20,307 bases of DNA from Thermoproteota archaeon (GTDB lineage Archaea > Korarchaeota > JAOZGF01). Below are positions 7,518 to 14,419 of this stretch, piece by piece; the first letter of the stretch is position 1, and every line of letters begins with the position of its first letter. The DNA is taken from assembly GCA_027491845.1 (NCBI GenBank), contig JAOZGF010000245.1, forward strand, positions 1 to 20,307, written 5' to 3'. The notes under the pieces are model-generated. The model was not told the DNA's origin. It saw only the letters and a program-made list of their open reading frames with translations, and ran no database searches. The position numbers and the translations under genes were made by a program.

Positions 7518-8602
7518 AGGCTACGCACGGGGGAAACATCTGGATTTACGGAGGACCGGAAAAAATCCTAGACTTCAGCTCTAACTCAAACCCTCTAGGC
7601 CCCCCGCAACCACTAATTCAAGCATTAAAACAAGCCTTTAAAACAAAAATGTTCATGCATTACCCTGAACCAACCTATCACGACCTAAAAAATACACTTT
7701 CAAGCTTCCTAGAGGTTAGCCAAAGGAACTTAGAGGTCCTAAACGGTTGCTCTGACGCAATCTACAAATTAACATTAATCCTCAATAAGCCGAGAACAAT
7801 ACTCATAGCCCCATCATTCCAGGAATACTGGAGGGCTTCTTGGGTCCTAAACAAAAAAATACATGAAATAAACTACATTGCAAAGGACAACGAATACCTT
7901 TTCCCGACAAATGAGGTCCTAACAACATTAAACGATTCCCCCGAGGCAATCCTTTACATTTGCAATCCAAACAACCCAACAGGAACCATCACCCCATTAA
8001 AACACATAGAAGAAATTGTTTCAGAAGCCCTGAGAAAAGGAAGCCACATAATTATAGATGAGTCCTTCATGGATTTCTCCCGAAAAAACGAGTCAGCCCT
8101 AGCCTTAACCGAGTCATACCCAAACCTACACGTCATTAAATCCCTAACAAAAATATTTGCATCGCCGGGACTCAGACTAGGGGTAGCTGTCACCGTAAAA
8201 TCAAACCAAATCCTAAAGCACTCACCCCCATGGAGAATAAACATTTTCGCCTCTCATGCATTCACTTCACTCCTCAAAAAAAAGCGCTTCATAAAAAACT
8301 ACCTAAAAGACGCTAGAGAACTAGTGGCAAAAGAAAAAATAAAACTCAAGAAAACACTTGAAGAACTGGGAACAAACCCTTACCAGACCCACACAAACTT
8401 CATGTTGATTTCCCTAAGAAAACTTAACTCTAACTCCGTTAAGCTAACTAAACAGCTTGCGCTGAAACACAAAATACTCATAAGAGATTGCTCAACCATA
8501 CCGGGGTTAAACAATAAATACGTCAGGATATCAATAAGGAAGCCGTCCGAAAACCAAAAACTCCTAAACGCATTGCGTGAAACGTTAAATGAAAGCCCTT
8601 AA
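7505..8602 (+). CDS. cobD: CobD: L-threonine-O-3-phosphate decarboxylase (PLP enzyme)
   Basis: This PLP enzyme decarboxylates threonine phosphate to (R)-1-aminopropan-2-yl phosphate, the arm that CbiB attaches. It is a class I aminotransferase fold of the HisC/CobD group, and the HGGN start (8-11) is typical of CobD. Other motifs are NPNNPTG (154-160), DESF (185-188), Schiff-base lysine K216 in SLTKIFASPGLRLG, and a C-terminal RISIRKPSEN. Its 365 residues are close to Salmonella CobD. There is no extra C-terminal metal-binding domain like that of the Methanosarcina enzyme, so threonine kinase activity must come from elsewhere. The ATG follows GAGG with five-base spacing. Histidinol-phosphate aminotransferase is the alternative, disfavoured by context. 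Confidence 0.9.
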   Translation: MQKIEATHGGNIWIYGGPEKILDFSSNSNPLGPPQPLIQALKQAFKTKMFMHYPEPTYHDLKNTLSSFLEVSQRNLEVLNGCSDAIYKLTLILNKPRTILIAPSFQEYWRASWVLNKKIHEINYIAKDNEYLFPTNEVLTTLNDSPEAILYICNPNNPTGTITPLKHIEEIVSEALRKGSHIIIDESFMDFSRKNESALALTESYPNLHVIKSLTKIFASPGLRLGVAVTVKSNQILKHSPPWRINIFASHAFTSLLKKKRFIKNYLKDARELVAKEKIKLKKTLEELGTNPYQTHTNFMLISLRKLNSNSVKLTKQLALKHKILIRDCSTIPGLNNKYVRISIRKPSENQKLLNALRETLNESP

Positions 8603-9326
8603 ACAATTAAAATCTCTGATTTGCTTCATCTCAATAATACCCTTCCAAGGATCCTCTCTGGAAGACGCTGCGGAAGCGTTTTACCTCTCTCCCTTAATCG
8701 GTTGCTTGGTTTTAGGGATTCCTTCAGCATCACTGGCTTTCATCTTATCCACATTCATGAAAAATCCTGTTCCCGCCTTTTTGTCCTTTGCATTCTATGT
8801 TTTCCTAAGCGGATTTAACAATATAGACGGGCTAATGGACTTTTCAGATGCGATAATGACAAGGGGGAACAGGGAAACCAAGATAAAAGTAATACATGAC
8901 AAGTACGCAGGATCCTTCGCAGTCACATCCCTCCTATTGAACTTCATGCTAATTTCAGGCGCCCTCTTAACCTTATCAACAACCTCCCTTGTTAAAGCCT
9001 ACATAGCTGCATCCTCCCTCTCATTTTTAACCGCCGTACTAGCCACCTACCTTTCCCCGCCAATGAAAAACTCAAAGTTAGGAAGAATCTTCATAGAAAA
9101 AACATCTAGAAGCAACGTAAAGGCAACCGTTTCTTTTGCAGCCCCTGTCTTCATAGTCTCCATCTTCAAAACACAAGGAGTTGTTTCGCTCATAGCATCC
9201 CTTATCCTTCTCCTGGTCATCGTTCACTCCTCCAAAAAAGCATTAGGAGGAATAAACGGCGACGTCTTAGGTGCCCTAATAGAACTCACAAAAACCTCAA
9301 CAATTCTCTGGTTCAGCTTAATTTAA
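8589..9326 (+). CDS. cobS: CobS: adenosylcobinamide-GDP ribazoletransferase (cobalamin 5'-phosphate synthase)
   Basis: This polytopic membrane enzyme joins adenosylcobinamide-GDP to alpha-ribazole phosphate. The diagnostic acidic motif GFNNIDGLMDFSDA is at residues 75-88, followed by KVIHDKYAG (100-108) and, near the C-terminus, GGINGDVLGA. Its 245 residues and about six to seven hydrophobic segments fit the family. The ATG lies 14 bases inside cobD. The product needs the CobZ half of CbiS to remove its phosphate. No cobT gene, which makes alpha-ribazole phosphate, is in the window. Confidence 0.93.
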   Translation: MKALKQLKSLICFISIIPFQGSSLEDAAEAFYLSPLIGCLVLGIPSASLAFILSTFMKNPVPAFLSFAFYVFLSGFNNIDGLMDFSDAIMTRGNRETKIKVIHDKYAGSFAVTSLLLNFMLISGALLTLSTTSLVKAYIAASSLSFLTAVLATYLSPPMKNSKLGRIFIEKTSRSNVKATVSFAAPVFIVSIFKTQGVVSLIASLILLLVIVHSSKKALGGINGDVLGALIELTKTSTILWFSLI

Positions 9327-9336
9327 GGTGAATCGT

Positions 9337-10272
9337 TTGACTTGGCTGTTGGCTGCGTTAACCCTGGCAACAGCAATATTAATAGACCTCTTCCTTGGAG
9401 AACCAAAAGGAAAGCTTTTAAAAATTCACCCGGTAACCTTCACCGCCCAACTATGCAAGTTCTTCTCCAAACCCTACTCAACAAAAACACATGGACTATT
9501 CTCGTTTTGCTTCTCTGTTTTACCCTGTGTCCTAACATACTCCACAGCCCACCATCTCTCAACAACACTTTTACCTTTACCAATCAGCCTTCTTTTTTCT
9601 TCTTTAATCCTGAAAACAACTTTTTCAATAAACCTCCTCCACAGGATAGTTAAAAACGTTCACAGGGCCCTGCAGAACAACCAAATCAATGAAGCCCGCG
9701 AAGAACTGCAAAACATCGTAAGGAGAAACACAAAAAAATTAAACAAGGAAGAAATGGTTTCAGCCACAATAGAATCTTTATTTGAAAGCCTAGTGGACGG
9801 ATACACTTCCCCATTATTTTACTATGTTTTCCTAGGAGTACCCGGGGCCCTGTTCCAAAGAGCAACCAACACAATGGACAGTTTAATCGGATACAGAACA
9901 CCTAACTACAAAAACGAAGGATATTTCTCCGCCAAACTCGACACAACCCTAAATTACATACCTGCTAGACTAACAGCGCTACTCATAGTTCTAGCAGCCA
10001 CCATAACCAAGCTTAACTGGAGGAAAAGCTTAAAAACAATGCTCCACGACCATAAAAAAACACCTAGCTTAAACGCAGGATGGCCAATGGCAGCTGCTGC
10101 AGGAGCATTAGAAATAGAACTACTGAAAAAGGATTATTACAGGCTTGGAAGCCCACTGAAAAAACTAAGCCAAAAAAGAATAACAGAAGCCCTTAAACTT
10201 TACAAGGCAACCCTACTAATAGCAACAACACTTTACTTCCTAGCCATTTACCTTCTTGATTTACTTTTTTAA
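9337..10272 (+). CDS. cbiB: CbiB: adenosylcobinamide-phosphate synthase
   Basis: This membrane enzyme attaches aminopropanol phosphate to adenosylcobyric acid. Numbering from TTG 9337, DLFLGEP is at 17-23 with HPV at 31-33, ESLVDGYTSPLF at 150-161, RATNTMDSLIGYR at 175-187 and AKLDTTLNYIPARLTA at 199-214; all are family hallmarks. I prefer TTG 9337 because AAGGTGA (9325-9331) sits five bases upstream; GTG 9328 would be part of that SD and would add three residues. It is the last gene of the operon, ending in a T-run, and rebuilds the arm that CbiS removes. Confidence 0.92.
   Translation: MTWLLAALTLATAILIDLFLGEPKGKLLKIHPVTFTAQLCKFFSKPYSTKTHGLFSFCFSVLPCVLTYSTAHHLSTTLLPLPISLLFSSLILKTTFSINLLHRIVKNVHRALQNNQINEAREELQNIVRRNTKKLNKEEMVSATIESLFESLVDGYTSPLFYYVFLGVPGALFQRATNTMDSLIGYRTPNYKNEGYFSAKLDTTLNYIPARLTALLIVLAATITKLNWRKSLKTMLHDHKKTPSLNAGWPMAAAAGALEIELLKKDYYRLGSPLKKLSQKRITEALKLYKATLLIATTLYFLAIYLLDLLF
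10265..10270 (+). terminator. T6 tract at end of corrinoid operon
   Basis: Six consecutive T residues overlap the cbiB stop codon, just before the convergent nikR gene 22 bases away. Poly-T tracts terminate archaeal transcription. No strong hairpin is visible. Confidence 0.4.
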
Positions 10273-10294
10273 CTCTTCAAATAGCTCTTAAAAA

Positions 10295-10717
10295 CTAGGA
10301 CAAAACAGCTGCAAACCTAACCTGATCAATGCCTCGCCGCCTCATTAACTCCCTAATAAAACCCTTAATAACCTTTAAGTCGCCTTTCACAACAATAACA
10401 AGAAGACACTTCTCCTCGTTCAAATGCACATGAAGAGACGAAACAATGACATCTAGATGGTCATGTTGAAGCCCTGTCAACCATTCATCAAGCCCTCTAA
10501 CCTCATGATTATACACAACATTAATGGAACCCACTACAAAACCGTTCTTAGCATGAGTCAACCTATAGTCTCTAATGAAACTACGTAAAGCAACTTGCAC
10601 TGCCCTAGACCTAGTTGAACCAATACTCCTCGCAACAGCGTCAAACTCGCTTAATAGGCTAGGAGGAACAGAAACACTAAACCTCACAACCTTTTCATCA
10701 ATACCATGAGCAACCAA
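10295..10717 (-). CDS. nikR: NikR-type ribbon-helix-helix metalloregulator
   Basis: This has an N-terminal ribbon-helix-helix DNA-binding domain (VVRFSVSVPPSLLSEFD onward) and a C-terminal ACT-like metal-sensing domain. All four nickel ligands of E. coli NikR (His76, His87, His89, Cys95) align: QHDH, LHVH and the Cys six residues after the second His, at H85, H96, H98 and C104 from the TTG start. I place the start at TTG 10717, four bases after GGGTGG on the minus strand; ATG 10744 adds nine residues and has no SD. No nickel transporter or nickel enzyme is in the window. Convergence on the corrinoid operon raises the possibility that it senses cobalt or controls corrinoid uptake, but that is inference. 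Confidence 0.9.
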   Translation of the reverse strand: MVAHGIDEKVVRFSVSVPPSLLSEFDAVARSIGSTRSRAVQVALRSFIRDYRLTHAKNGFVVGSINVVYNHEVRGLDEWLTGLQHDHLDVIVSSLHVHLNEEKCLLVIVVKGDLKVIKGFIRELMRRRGIDQVRFAAVLS

Positions 10718-10757
10718 AAAACCACCCGGTAAAAACCTATACATGACAGGGAGAGAC

Positions 10758-10767
10758 CCTTAAATTT
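10758..10767 (-). promoter_or_regulatory. Probable TATA box of nikR
   Basis: The minus strand reads AAATTTAAGG here, about 40-50 bases before the TTG start. A transcript starting about 25 bases downstream would begin near 10735 and include the GGGTGG ribosome-binding site, but not ATG 10744. Confidence 0.35.
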
Positions 10768-10775
10768 CCATTGTA

Positions 10776-10786
10776 TCCGGTGAAAA
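10776..10786 (+). repeat. ORB-like element, TCCGGTGAAAA
   Basis: This matches TCCGGTGGAAA at 11000-11010 in 10 of 11 positions. GGTGAAA recurs at 10871-10877. It lies on the left flank of the AT-rich core. Confidence 0.35.
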
Positions 10787-10842
10787 TCAATACCTCTCCC
10801 TTCCTATTTTAAATTTATTAAAAAGTTGTTGGAGTAGAAAAA

Positions 10843-10874
10843 CACCTCTCCCTCGATTATTTTAATACGAGGTG
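10843..10874. repeat. Inverted repeat CACCTC-N20-GAGGTG, possible operator
   Basis: CACCTC (10843-10848) and GAGGTG (10869-10874) are perfect inverted copies. A second pair, CTCG (10852-10855) and CGAG (10868-10871), partly nests within them. The left arm is part of ACCTCTCCC, which recurs at 10792-10800, and a related GGGAGAGACC lies at 10749-10758. The geometry of two half-sites about 26 bases apart is similar in kind to NikR operators (two 6-base half-sites), and nikR starts about 130 bases away. Confidence 0.4.
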
Positions 10875-10962
10875 AAATTACGTAAAAACAATACAGATAA
10901 AAATAATTTTTTGTAATTTTTCTATAAAATAAAAGCCTTACTTACCTTTAAGGGAGGCATTG

Positions 10963-11015
10963 TTTTCAAGTGGAAAGTAAAGAGACCAAGGGCCTTTTTT
11001 CCGGTGGAAAGGTTA
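10963..11015 (+). repeat. Two direct ORB-like repeats
   Basis: TTTTCAAGTGGAAAGTAAA (from 10963) and TTTTCCGGTGGAAAGGTTA (10997-11015) are 34 bases apart and match in 14 of 19 positions, sharing GTGGAAAG. The archaeal origin recognition box core, as I recall it, resembles TTCCAGTGGAAAC followed by A-rich and G-rich bases, and both copies follow that pattern. Confidence 0.45.
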
Positions 11016-11034
11016 GTTTAAGTAATTGATGATC

Positions 11035-11218
11035 ACACTATTCACAATGGCATTAATGGTGCTTGAAAAAAAGAAATTGTATAGAAAGAGCAAGGTTGAT
11101 CTCTTAAAATAACTTGTAGATGGTTTAAAAGCATTGATTTGAAATCGTATTTCAATCGAATAATTTAAATAGAACGTATTTACAGTTTTCACAATGATAC
11201 TTTTCATGTGAATAGTGT
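11035..11218. repeat. 12-base perfect inverted repeat pair
   Basis: ACACTATTCACA (11035-11046) and its exact reverse complement TGTGAATAGTGT (11207-11218) enclose 160 bases without a gene. TTCACAATG also occurs twice in direct orientation (11041-11049 and 11188-11196), so TTCACA/TGTGAA is a repeated half-site here. Confidence 0.6.
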
Positions 11219-11226
11219 TGATGTTG

Positions 11227-11254
11227 TGTGTTACATTTGTTGATGTGTAACACA
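11227..11254. promoter_or_regulatory. Perfect 9-base operator-like palindrome
   Basis: TGTGTTACA (11227-11235), a 10-base spacer, then TGTAACACA (11246-11254). Half-site starts are 19 bases apart, close to two helical turns, as for a dimeric regulator. It abuts the TATA-like element of the winged-helix gene, so it could be an autoregulatory site. Confidence 0.6.
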
Positions 11255-11257
11255 GGC

Positions 11258-11266
11258 TTAATATTA
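11258..11266 (+). promoter_or_regulatory. Probable TATA box of winged-helix gene
   Basis: TTAATATTA lies about 25-30 bases before an expected transcript start near 11290, which would leave the GGGTGGAG ribosome site (11311-11318) in the leader. Confidence 0.4.
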
Positions 11267-11324
11267 TGATTTATTCGTGGTTGTAATTGAAATCTGTTGA
11301 TTTTTTCCTTGGGTGGAGTTTTGG

Positions 11325-11816
11325 TTGAAGGAAAAAGGTGAAAAAATCTTTTCTAAAGAACGCGATTTTCCTGATCCTAACCATAACAAGAAGGTTAAGG
11401 CGGTTATGTCCTTGGTTTTCTATGATGAAGGCAAGGTGGATCTAAGGATTTCAGGGAACATTAACGATCCCATGTTTAGCGAAATGATTGGTAGGTTAAC
11501 TTCCCGTTTGATTGAAAGCAATAATTCGCATGGTGTGAATGGGTCAAGTGTTCCTGTGGATTTTGTGAATGCCAATGCTAACAAGATTTCCCACAAGCTA
11601 ATGAGGGTTCTTGAGGAAAAGTTTCCGAATAGATGGTTTACCAGTTCTGAGGTTATAGAGGCATATCGTGAAATGTTTGGCGAGAATTTGTCCCCTAACA
11701 CTTGTTCTACTTATTTGTCAAGGCTTGCCAAGAAGGGTGTTTTGAAGAGGTTTGGCTCTAGGTCGGGATATAGTTACATTATAGACAATAATCGTTCGAC
11801 GGAAGTTGTTTACTAG
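11325..11816 (+). CDS. Small protein with C-terminal winged-helix DNA-binding domain
   Basis: This is a 163-residue soluble protein that I do not recognise as a named family. The N-terminal half has a short beta-rich segment (KAVMSLVFYDEGKVDLRIS) and a polar linker. The C-terminal 75 residues read as a winged helix: helix ISHKLMRVLEEKF, FTSSEVIEAYREMF, a recognition-helix-like NTCSTYLSRLAKKGVL, then the wing KRFGSRSGYSYII. TTG 11325 is preferred because GGGTGGAG lies six bases upstream; GTG 11313 overlaps that SD. It is monocistronic with its own TATA and a palindrome in front, so autoregulation is likely. Small winged-helix proteins can sit at archaeal origins (Sulfolobus WhiP), but similarity to WhiP was not tested. 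A plain transcription factor is the simpler reading. Confidence 0.8.
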   Translation: MKEKGEKIFSKERDFPDPNHNKKVKAVMSLVFYDEGKVDLRISGNINDPMFSEMIGRLTSRLIESNNSHGVNGSSVPVDFVNANANKISHKLMRVLEEKFPNRWFTSSEVIEAYREMFGENLSPNTCSTYLSRLAKKGVLKRFGSRSGYSYIIDNNRSTEVVY

Positions 11817-11817
11817 C

Positions 11818-11822
11818 TTTTT
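11818..11822 (+). terminator. T-tract after winged-helix gene
   Basis: T5 directly follows the stop codon, then an A-rich stretch. The next gene has its own promoter, so termination here is plausible. Confidence 0.35.
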
Positions 11823-11998
11823 CCTAAAAAAATAAAAAATGGCCCGTGCTTTCCTTAATGTTTTATTAGTGAAGTGCAGACAAGGAAATTTCAAGGCATC
11901 CTGCGGATTCCAGTCTTAGTGTTTGCCTTTATTTGTTGGCTATAACTCTATCCTTTTTTATTTTTCGTTGTTTAAAATAAAAGGTTGCAGGCCAAGGC

Positions 11999-12005
11999 TT
12001 TAAAA
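11999..12005 (+). promoter_or_regulatory. Probable TATA box of glycan locus
   Basis: TTTAAAA lies in the context GGCTTTAAAAGG, about 57-63 bases before ATG 12062, giving a leader of about 30 bases with AAGGGATAAGGG as the likely ribosome site. The rest of the 11817-12061 gap shows only a 7-base inverted repeat (TTTCCTT 11850-11856, AAGGAAA 11882-11888). Confidence 0.45.
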
Positions 12006-12061
12006 GGCTACGTGAAAGTTAGTGGGAAAATAAAGAAGAAAGGGATAAGGGAATATTTTCA

Positions 12062-13579
12062 ATGGGGGAAAAAGAGATCCTTTCAATTGATGGTAAGATT
12101 AATGGGTTGGTGGTTTTTTCCTTACTTGTTTTGACGTTTAGTTTAGGGGTTCTCCCTTACAGTAAGGCCTTTCTTCCCTTGGGAGTAGACATCTGGAAAT
12201 ATGGTTTTGTATTAAAAAGGTATTCTCAACATCTGCCGTTTCCTTTTAGCGACATAGGCCTGTCTTACTCTTTATTTGTGTTTGCAGGTTTGTTGAAAGC
12301 CACAGGCTTGCCTGTTCAGTTGATTTTCCCAGTAGTGCCTTTGCTGTTTGTTGTCTTAACTGTTTTACTGGTTTATTTTATTTCGGTTAGGGTTGCTAAT
12401 TCCAGTATGGCTGGCGTTATAGGTTTTTTCCCTGCTGTTTTTTACGCTTGCAGCGGCACGAGCATGTTTTTGTTTCAGGGTTACACAAAGAACCTTTTCG
12501 GTCAGGCCTTTATTTGTCTAACCTTTTTTTTTGTTTTGCTTTATCTTCGCAGGCCTTCCCTGCTTAAGTTGTTTGCAATTGCCACAGCTGCTTCAGCCGC
12601 TTACTTAACCCATGAGTTCTCTTTTGCCGTTGTTTTTCTGACTTTAACAACCTTTCATCTCTTGATTTTTTCCTTTGAAAGGGATGAGAGGGTGAAGAAA
12701 AAGGTTTTACGGATTTTTTTGGCTGCAGCCTTGCCCTTAATCCTGGGTTTATTCCTCTATTTTATCTTTTCCAATAACCTAGGGAACTTGATTTCAAGGT
12801 ATGAGGGGCTATTGGTCAAGGGGGGGGTGCAAGCCGGCGTAGGGGTAACTTCTCTCTTTAAAATGTTTTTCGACCCTTTTAGCCTGATGACGTCAATAGG
12901 CGGCCTGTCCATTGTTTTTAGTTTTCCAGGCATCCTTATCGCACTTGTTAGAAGGGATGAGGAAAGCATTTTTCTTTTAACGTGGTTCACATGTAGCTTG
13001 TTCTTCGTTTTCGGCCCTGGCTCCTGCCTAAGACTTCCCCCCTACAGGGTTATGAGTAACATGGCGTTACCCATGTGTGTTCTTTCAGCTTATTCGTTAG
13101 ACCACTTGTATTCCATGCTGGTTAACGTAAACAGGCCTGGTTGGAGGAAGGTTTTGCCCGTAACAGCCTTCCTTGTCACAGCCCTACTTTTAATTCCCTC
13201 ATTGTTTCTGGGGTATGGTTACTATTCAGGCATGAGGCCCTTTTACGGAGGCGAAGAACTCTATTGCTACAGTTTTCTTGAGGAGAACTTTGTTGGAACA
13301 GCGGTTTTCTCCTTGAAGAAAGACATGAGTTTGAACAAGTACTTTTTCGGGGATTTTGCTCTTCAGTTTGAAGAAATGAGTAATGGGTCAAGTTGGCCGT
13401 CCTTTTCAGCGTTAATGAGTTATTATAAGGCCAATGGAAGGATTAGGGATGGGTGTTTCTTTGTGGTGGAGAAGGATAAGGTTACTAGAATATTGGATGT
13501 AGTGCCTGAAGAACAAAGAGGCAGGTTTGCAAGGGTCTTGGACTCAAAAACCATGCAAGCCTACCTGTGTAAGGGGTGA
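12062..13579 (+). CDS. Large polytopic membrane protein, GT-C-like glycosyltransferase candidate
   Basis: This is a 505-residue protein with roughly ten or more membrane helices followed by a soluble C-terminal part of about 100 residues. An acidic residue follows the first helix (GVDIWKYGF, D43), where GT-C enzymes that use lipid-linked sugars carry a catalytic Asp, and a helix ends YLTHEFSF, resembling the LTH pattern seen in archaeal relatives. These features suggest a sugar transferase acting on the outer face of the membrane with a polyprenyl-phosphate sugar donor. The family match is weak and the activity is inference. Seven bases separate it from the next gene, which starts behind GGGGTGA, so they form an operon. 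Confidence 0.75.
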   Translation: MGEKEILSIDGKINGLVVFSLLVLTFSLGVLPYSKAFLPLGVDIWKYGFVLKRYSQHLPFPFSDIGLSYSLFVFAGLLKATGLPVQLIFPVVPLLFVVLTVLLVYFISVRVANSSMAGVIGFFPAVFYACSGTSMFLFQGYTKNLFGQAFICLTFFFVLLYLRRPSLLKLFAIATAASAAYLTHEFSFAVVFLTLTTFHLLIFSFERDERVKKKVLRIFLAAALPLILGLFLYFIFSNNLGNLISRYEGLLVKGGVQAGVGVTSLFKMFFDPFSLMTSIGGLSIVFSFPGILIALVRRDEESIFLLTWFTCSLFFVFGPGSCLRLPPYRVMSNMALPMCVLSAYSLDHLYSMLVNVNRPGWRKVLPVTAFLVTALLLIPSLFLGYGYYSGMRPFYGGEELYCYSFLEENFVGTAVFSLKKDMSLNKYFFGDFALQFEEMSNGSSWPSFSALMSYYKANGRIRDGCFFVVEKDKVTRILDVVPEEQRGRFARVLDSKTMQAYLCKG

Positions 13580-13585
13580 ATCCGT

Positions 13586-14419
13586 TTGGGGTTGGATAAA
13601 GAAATCAATGTTTCAAGTGTTGCGAGGAACATGTTGTTGCTAGCCTTGCTTTTTTTCCTTGCAGTCACGTCCATCTACACCTGGTATCACTTTAAGGTGA
13701 GTGGTTTTGAGAGGCCTGGAATAGTTATTCCAGGCACCCTTTTCGTGTTTCTGGAGGCAGGCTTTTTTAAAATAATCATTAATTTTCATAACCTGTATTA
13801 TGGCCTTCTTCTGCCCATGACGGCTCTTTTGGCAGCGTCCTACCTTTTCAGGTTGAGGGCTGGTGTGAAGCAAGGCGTTAGTGTTTATGTTGGTTTAAAA
13901 GGTTTCCTGGCGAGGATGGGAGGGGTAGTGTTTTGTTTAGCCCTATTTTACTGTTTAATCACATGCTTCAACTTTTACAGTGGAAGATTCATTGAACTTT
14001 ATTTTTTTGATTGGAGGGAGACAGGCGTCCTCTTCAACCTTTTCTACGTTAGGGACAGGGAGCCCTTAACGCTCTTATCCCTGTTCTTTAGCTTTTTCCT
14101 CCTTGCATACGTTTCCTTTCAAGGATTTAAAGTAAAGGTTCCTTACAGGTTTGTTTTTTCGTTTGTAACGGCCACGGCCATGGGCTTATTCATCATTAAT
14201 CAACAGTTGAACCGTCCCCTGATTGAAATCCTTTCAAAAGCATTTGTTTTCCCCTTTGTCTTCCTTTCGGGAACGTTTAACTCGGATGCCCTCTACATTC
14301 TCCTGCTTTTTTTCGCCATGATACCTCTCTTAGTGTTAATGGTGGCATTGATTTTTCGGGCGGGTTACCTGGCGATTGCCAGGTTGAAGAATATGAAGCG
14401 CTTGAGAGGAAGGGCTTGA
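13586..14419 (+). CDS. Unrecognised multi-pass membrane protein
   Basis: I do not recognise this 277-residue protein. It shows about six to seven hydrophobic helices separated by short basic loops and a basic C-terminus (RLKNMKRLRGRA). No catalytic Cys-Arg-His set of an archaeosortase and no glycosyltransferase DxD were seen. The start is TTG 13586, six bases after GGGGTGA, which includes the stop of the previous gene. The next gene's ATG follows its stop immediately (TGAATG), so three membrane genes are coupled, suggesting one envelope function. Confidence 0.75.
   Translation: MGLDKEINVSSVARNMLLLALLFFLAVTSIYTWYHFKVSGFERPGIVIPGTLFVFLEAGFFKIIINFHNLYYGLLLPMTALLAASYLFRLRAGVKQGVSVYVGLKGFLARMGGVVFCLALFYCLITCFNFYSGRFIELYFFDWRETGVLFNLFYVRDREPLTLLSLFFSFFLLAYVSFQGFKVKVPYRFVFSFVTATAMGLFIINQQLNRPLIEILSKAFVFPFVFLSGTFNSDALYILLLFFAMIPLLVLMVALIFRAGYLAIARLKNMKRLRGRA

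Larger units (their letters stand above)
10745..11324. other. AT-rich repeat-bearing intergenic region, candidate replication origin and regulatory hub
   Basis: About 580 bases hold no convincing gene. The stretch 10861-10920 has only 11 G+C in 60 bases by my count. ORB-like repeats lie on both sides of it (10776-10786; 10963-10982; 10997-11015), and several dyads follow toward the winged-helix gene. The top strand is C-rich to the left (8101-8160: G5/C18; 10321-10380: G5/C20) and G-rich to the right (12061-12120: G18/C4; 12781-12840: G26/C8), the sign change expected at an origin. Against this, no orc1/cdc6 gene is visible, and the top strand is C-rich again over the minus-strand genes after 17.9 kb (18361-18420: G7/C18), so gene orientation contributes. 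Origin status is inference. Confidence 0.4.

Noticed and set aside
9342..9653. Alternative-frame 103-codon ORF within cbiB
   Set aside because: cbiB motifs are continuous in the other frame across this stretch.
11013..11207. A 64-codon minus-strand reading frame in the intergenic region
   Set aside because: Very AT-rich, low-complexity composition (Ile, Asn, Phe, Ser), no ribosome site, and it covers the dyad-rich region.
10745..11324. CRISPR array, tRNA or cobalamin riboswitch
   Set aside because: Repeats are too few and uneven for CRISPR, no cloverleaf or CCA-type acceptor pairing was seen, and no B12-box-like element was recognised.
13586..14419. Archaeosortase-like role for the unknown membrane protein
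   Set aside because: No conserved Cys, Arg and His set of the exosortase/archaeosortase active site could be found.
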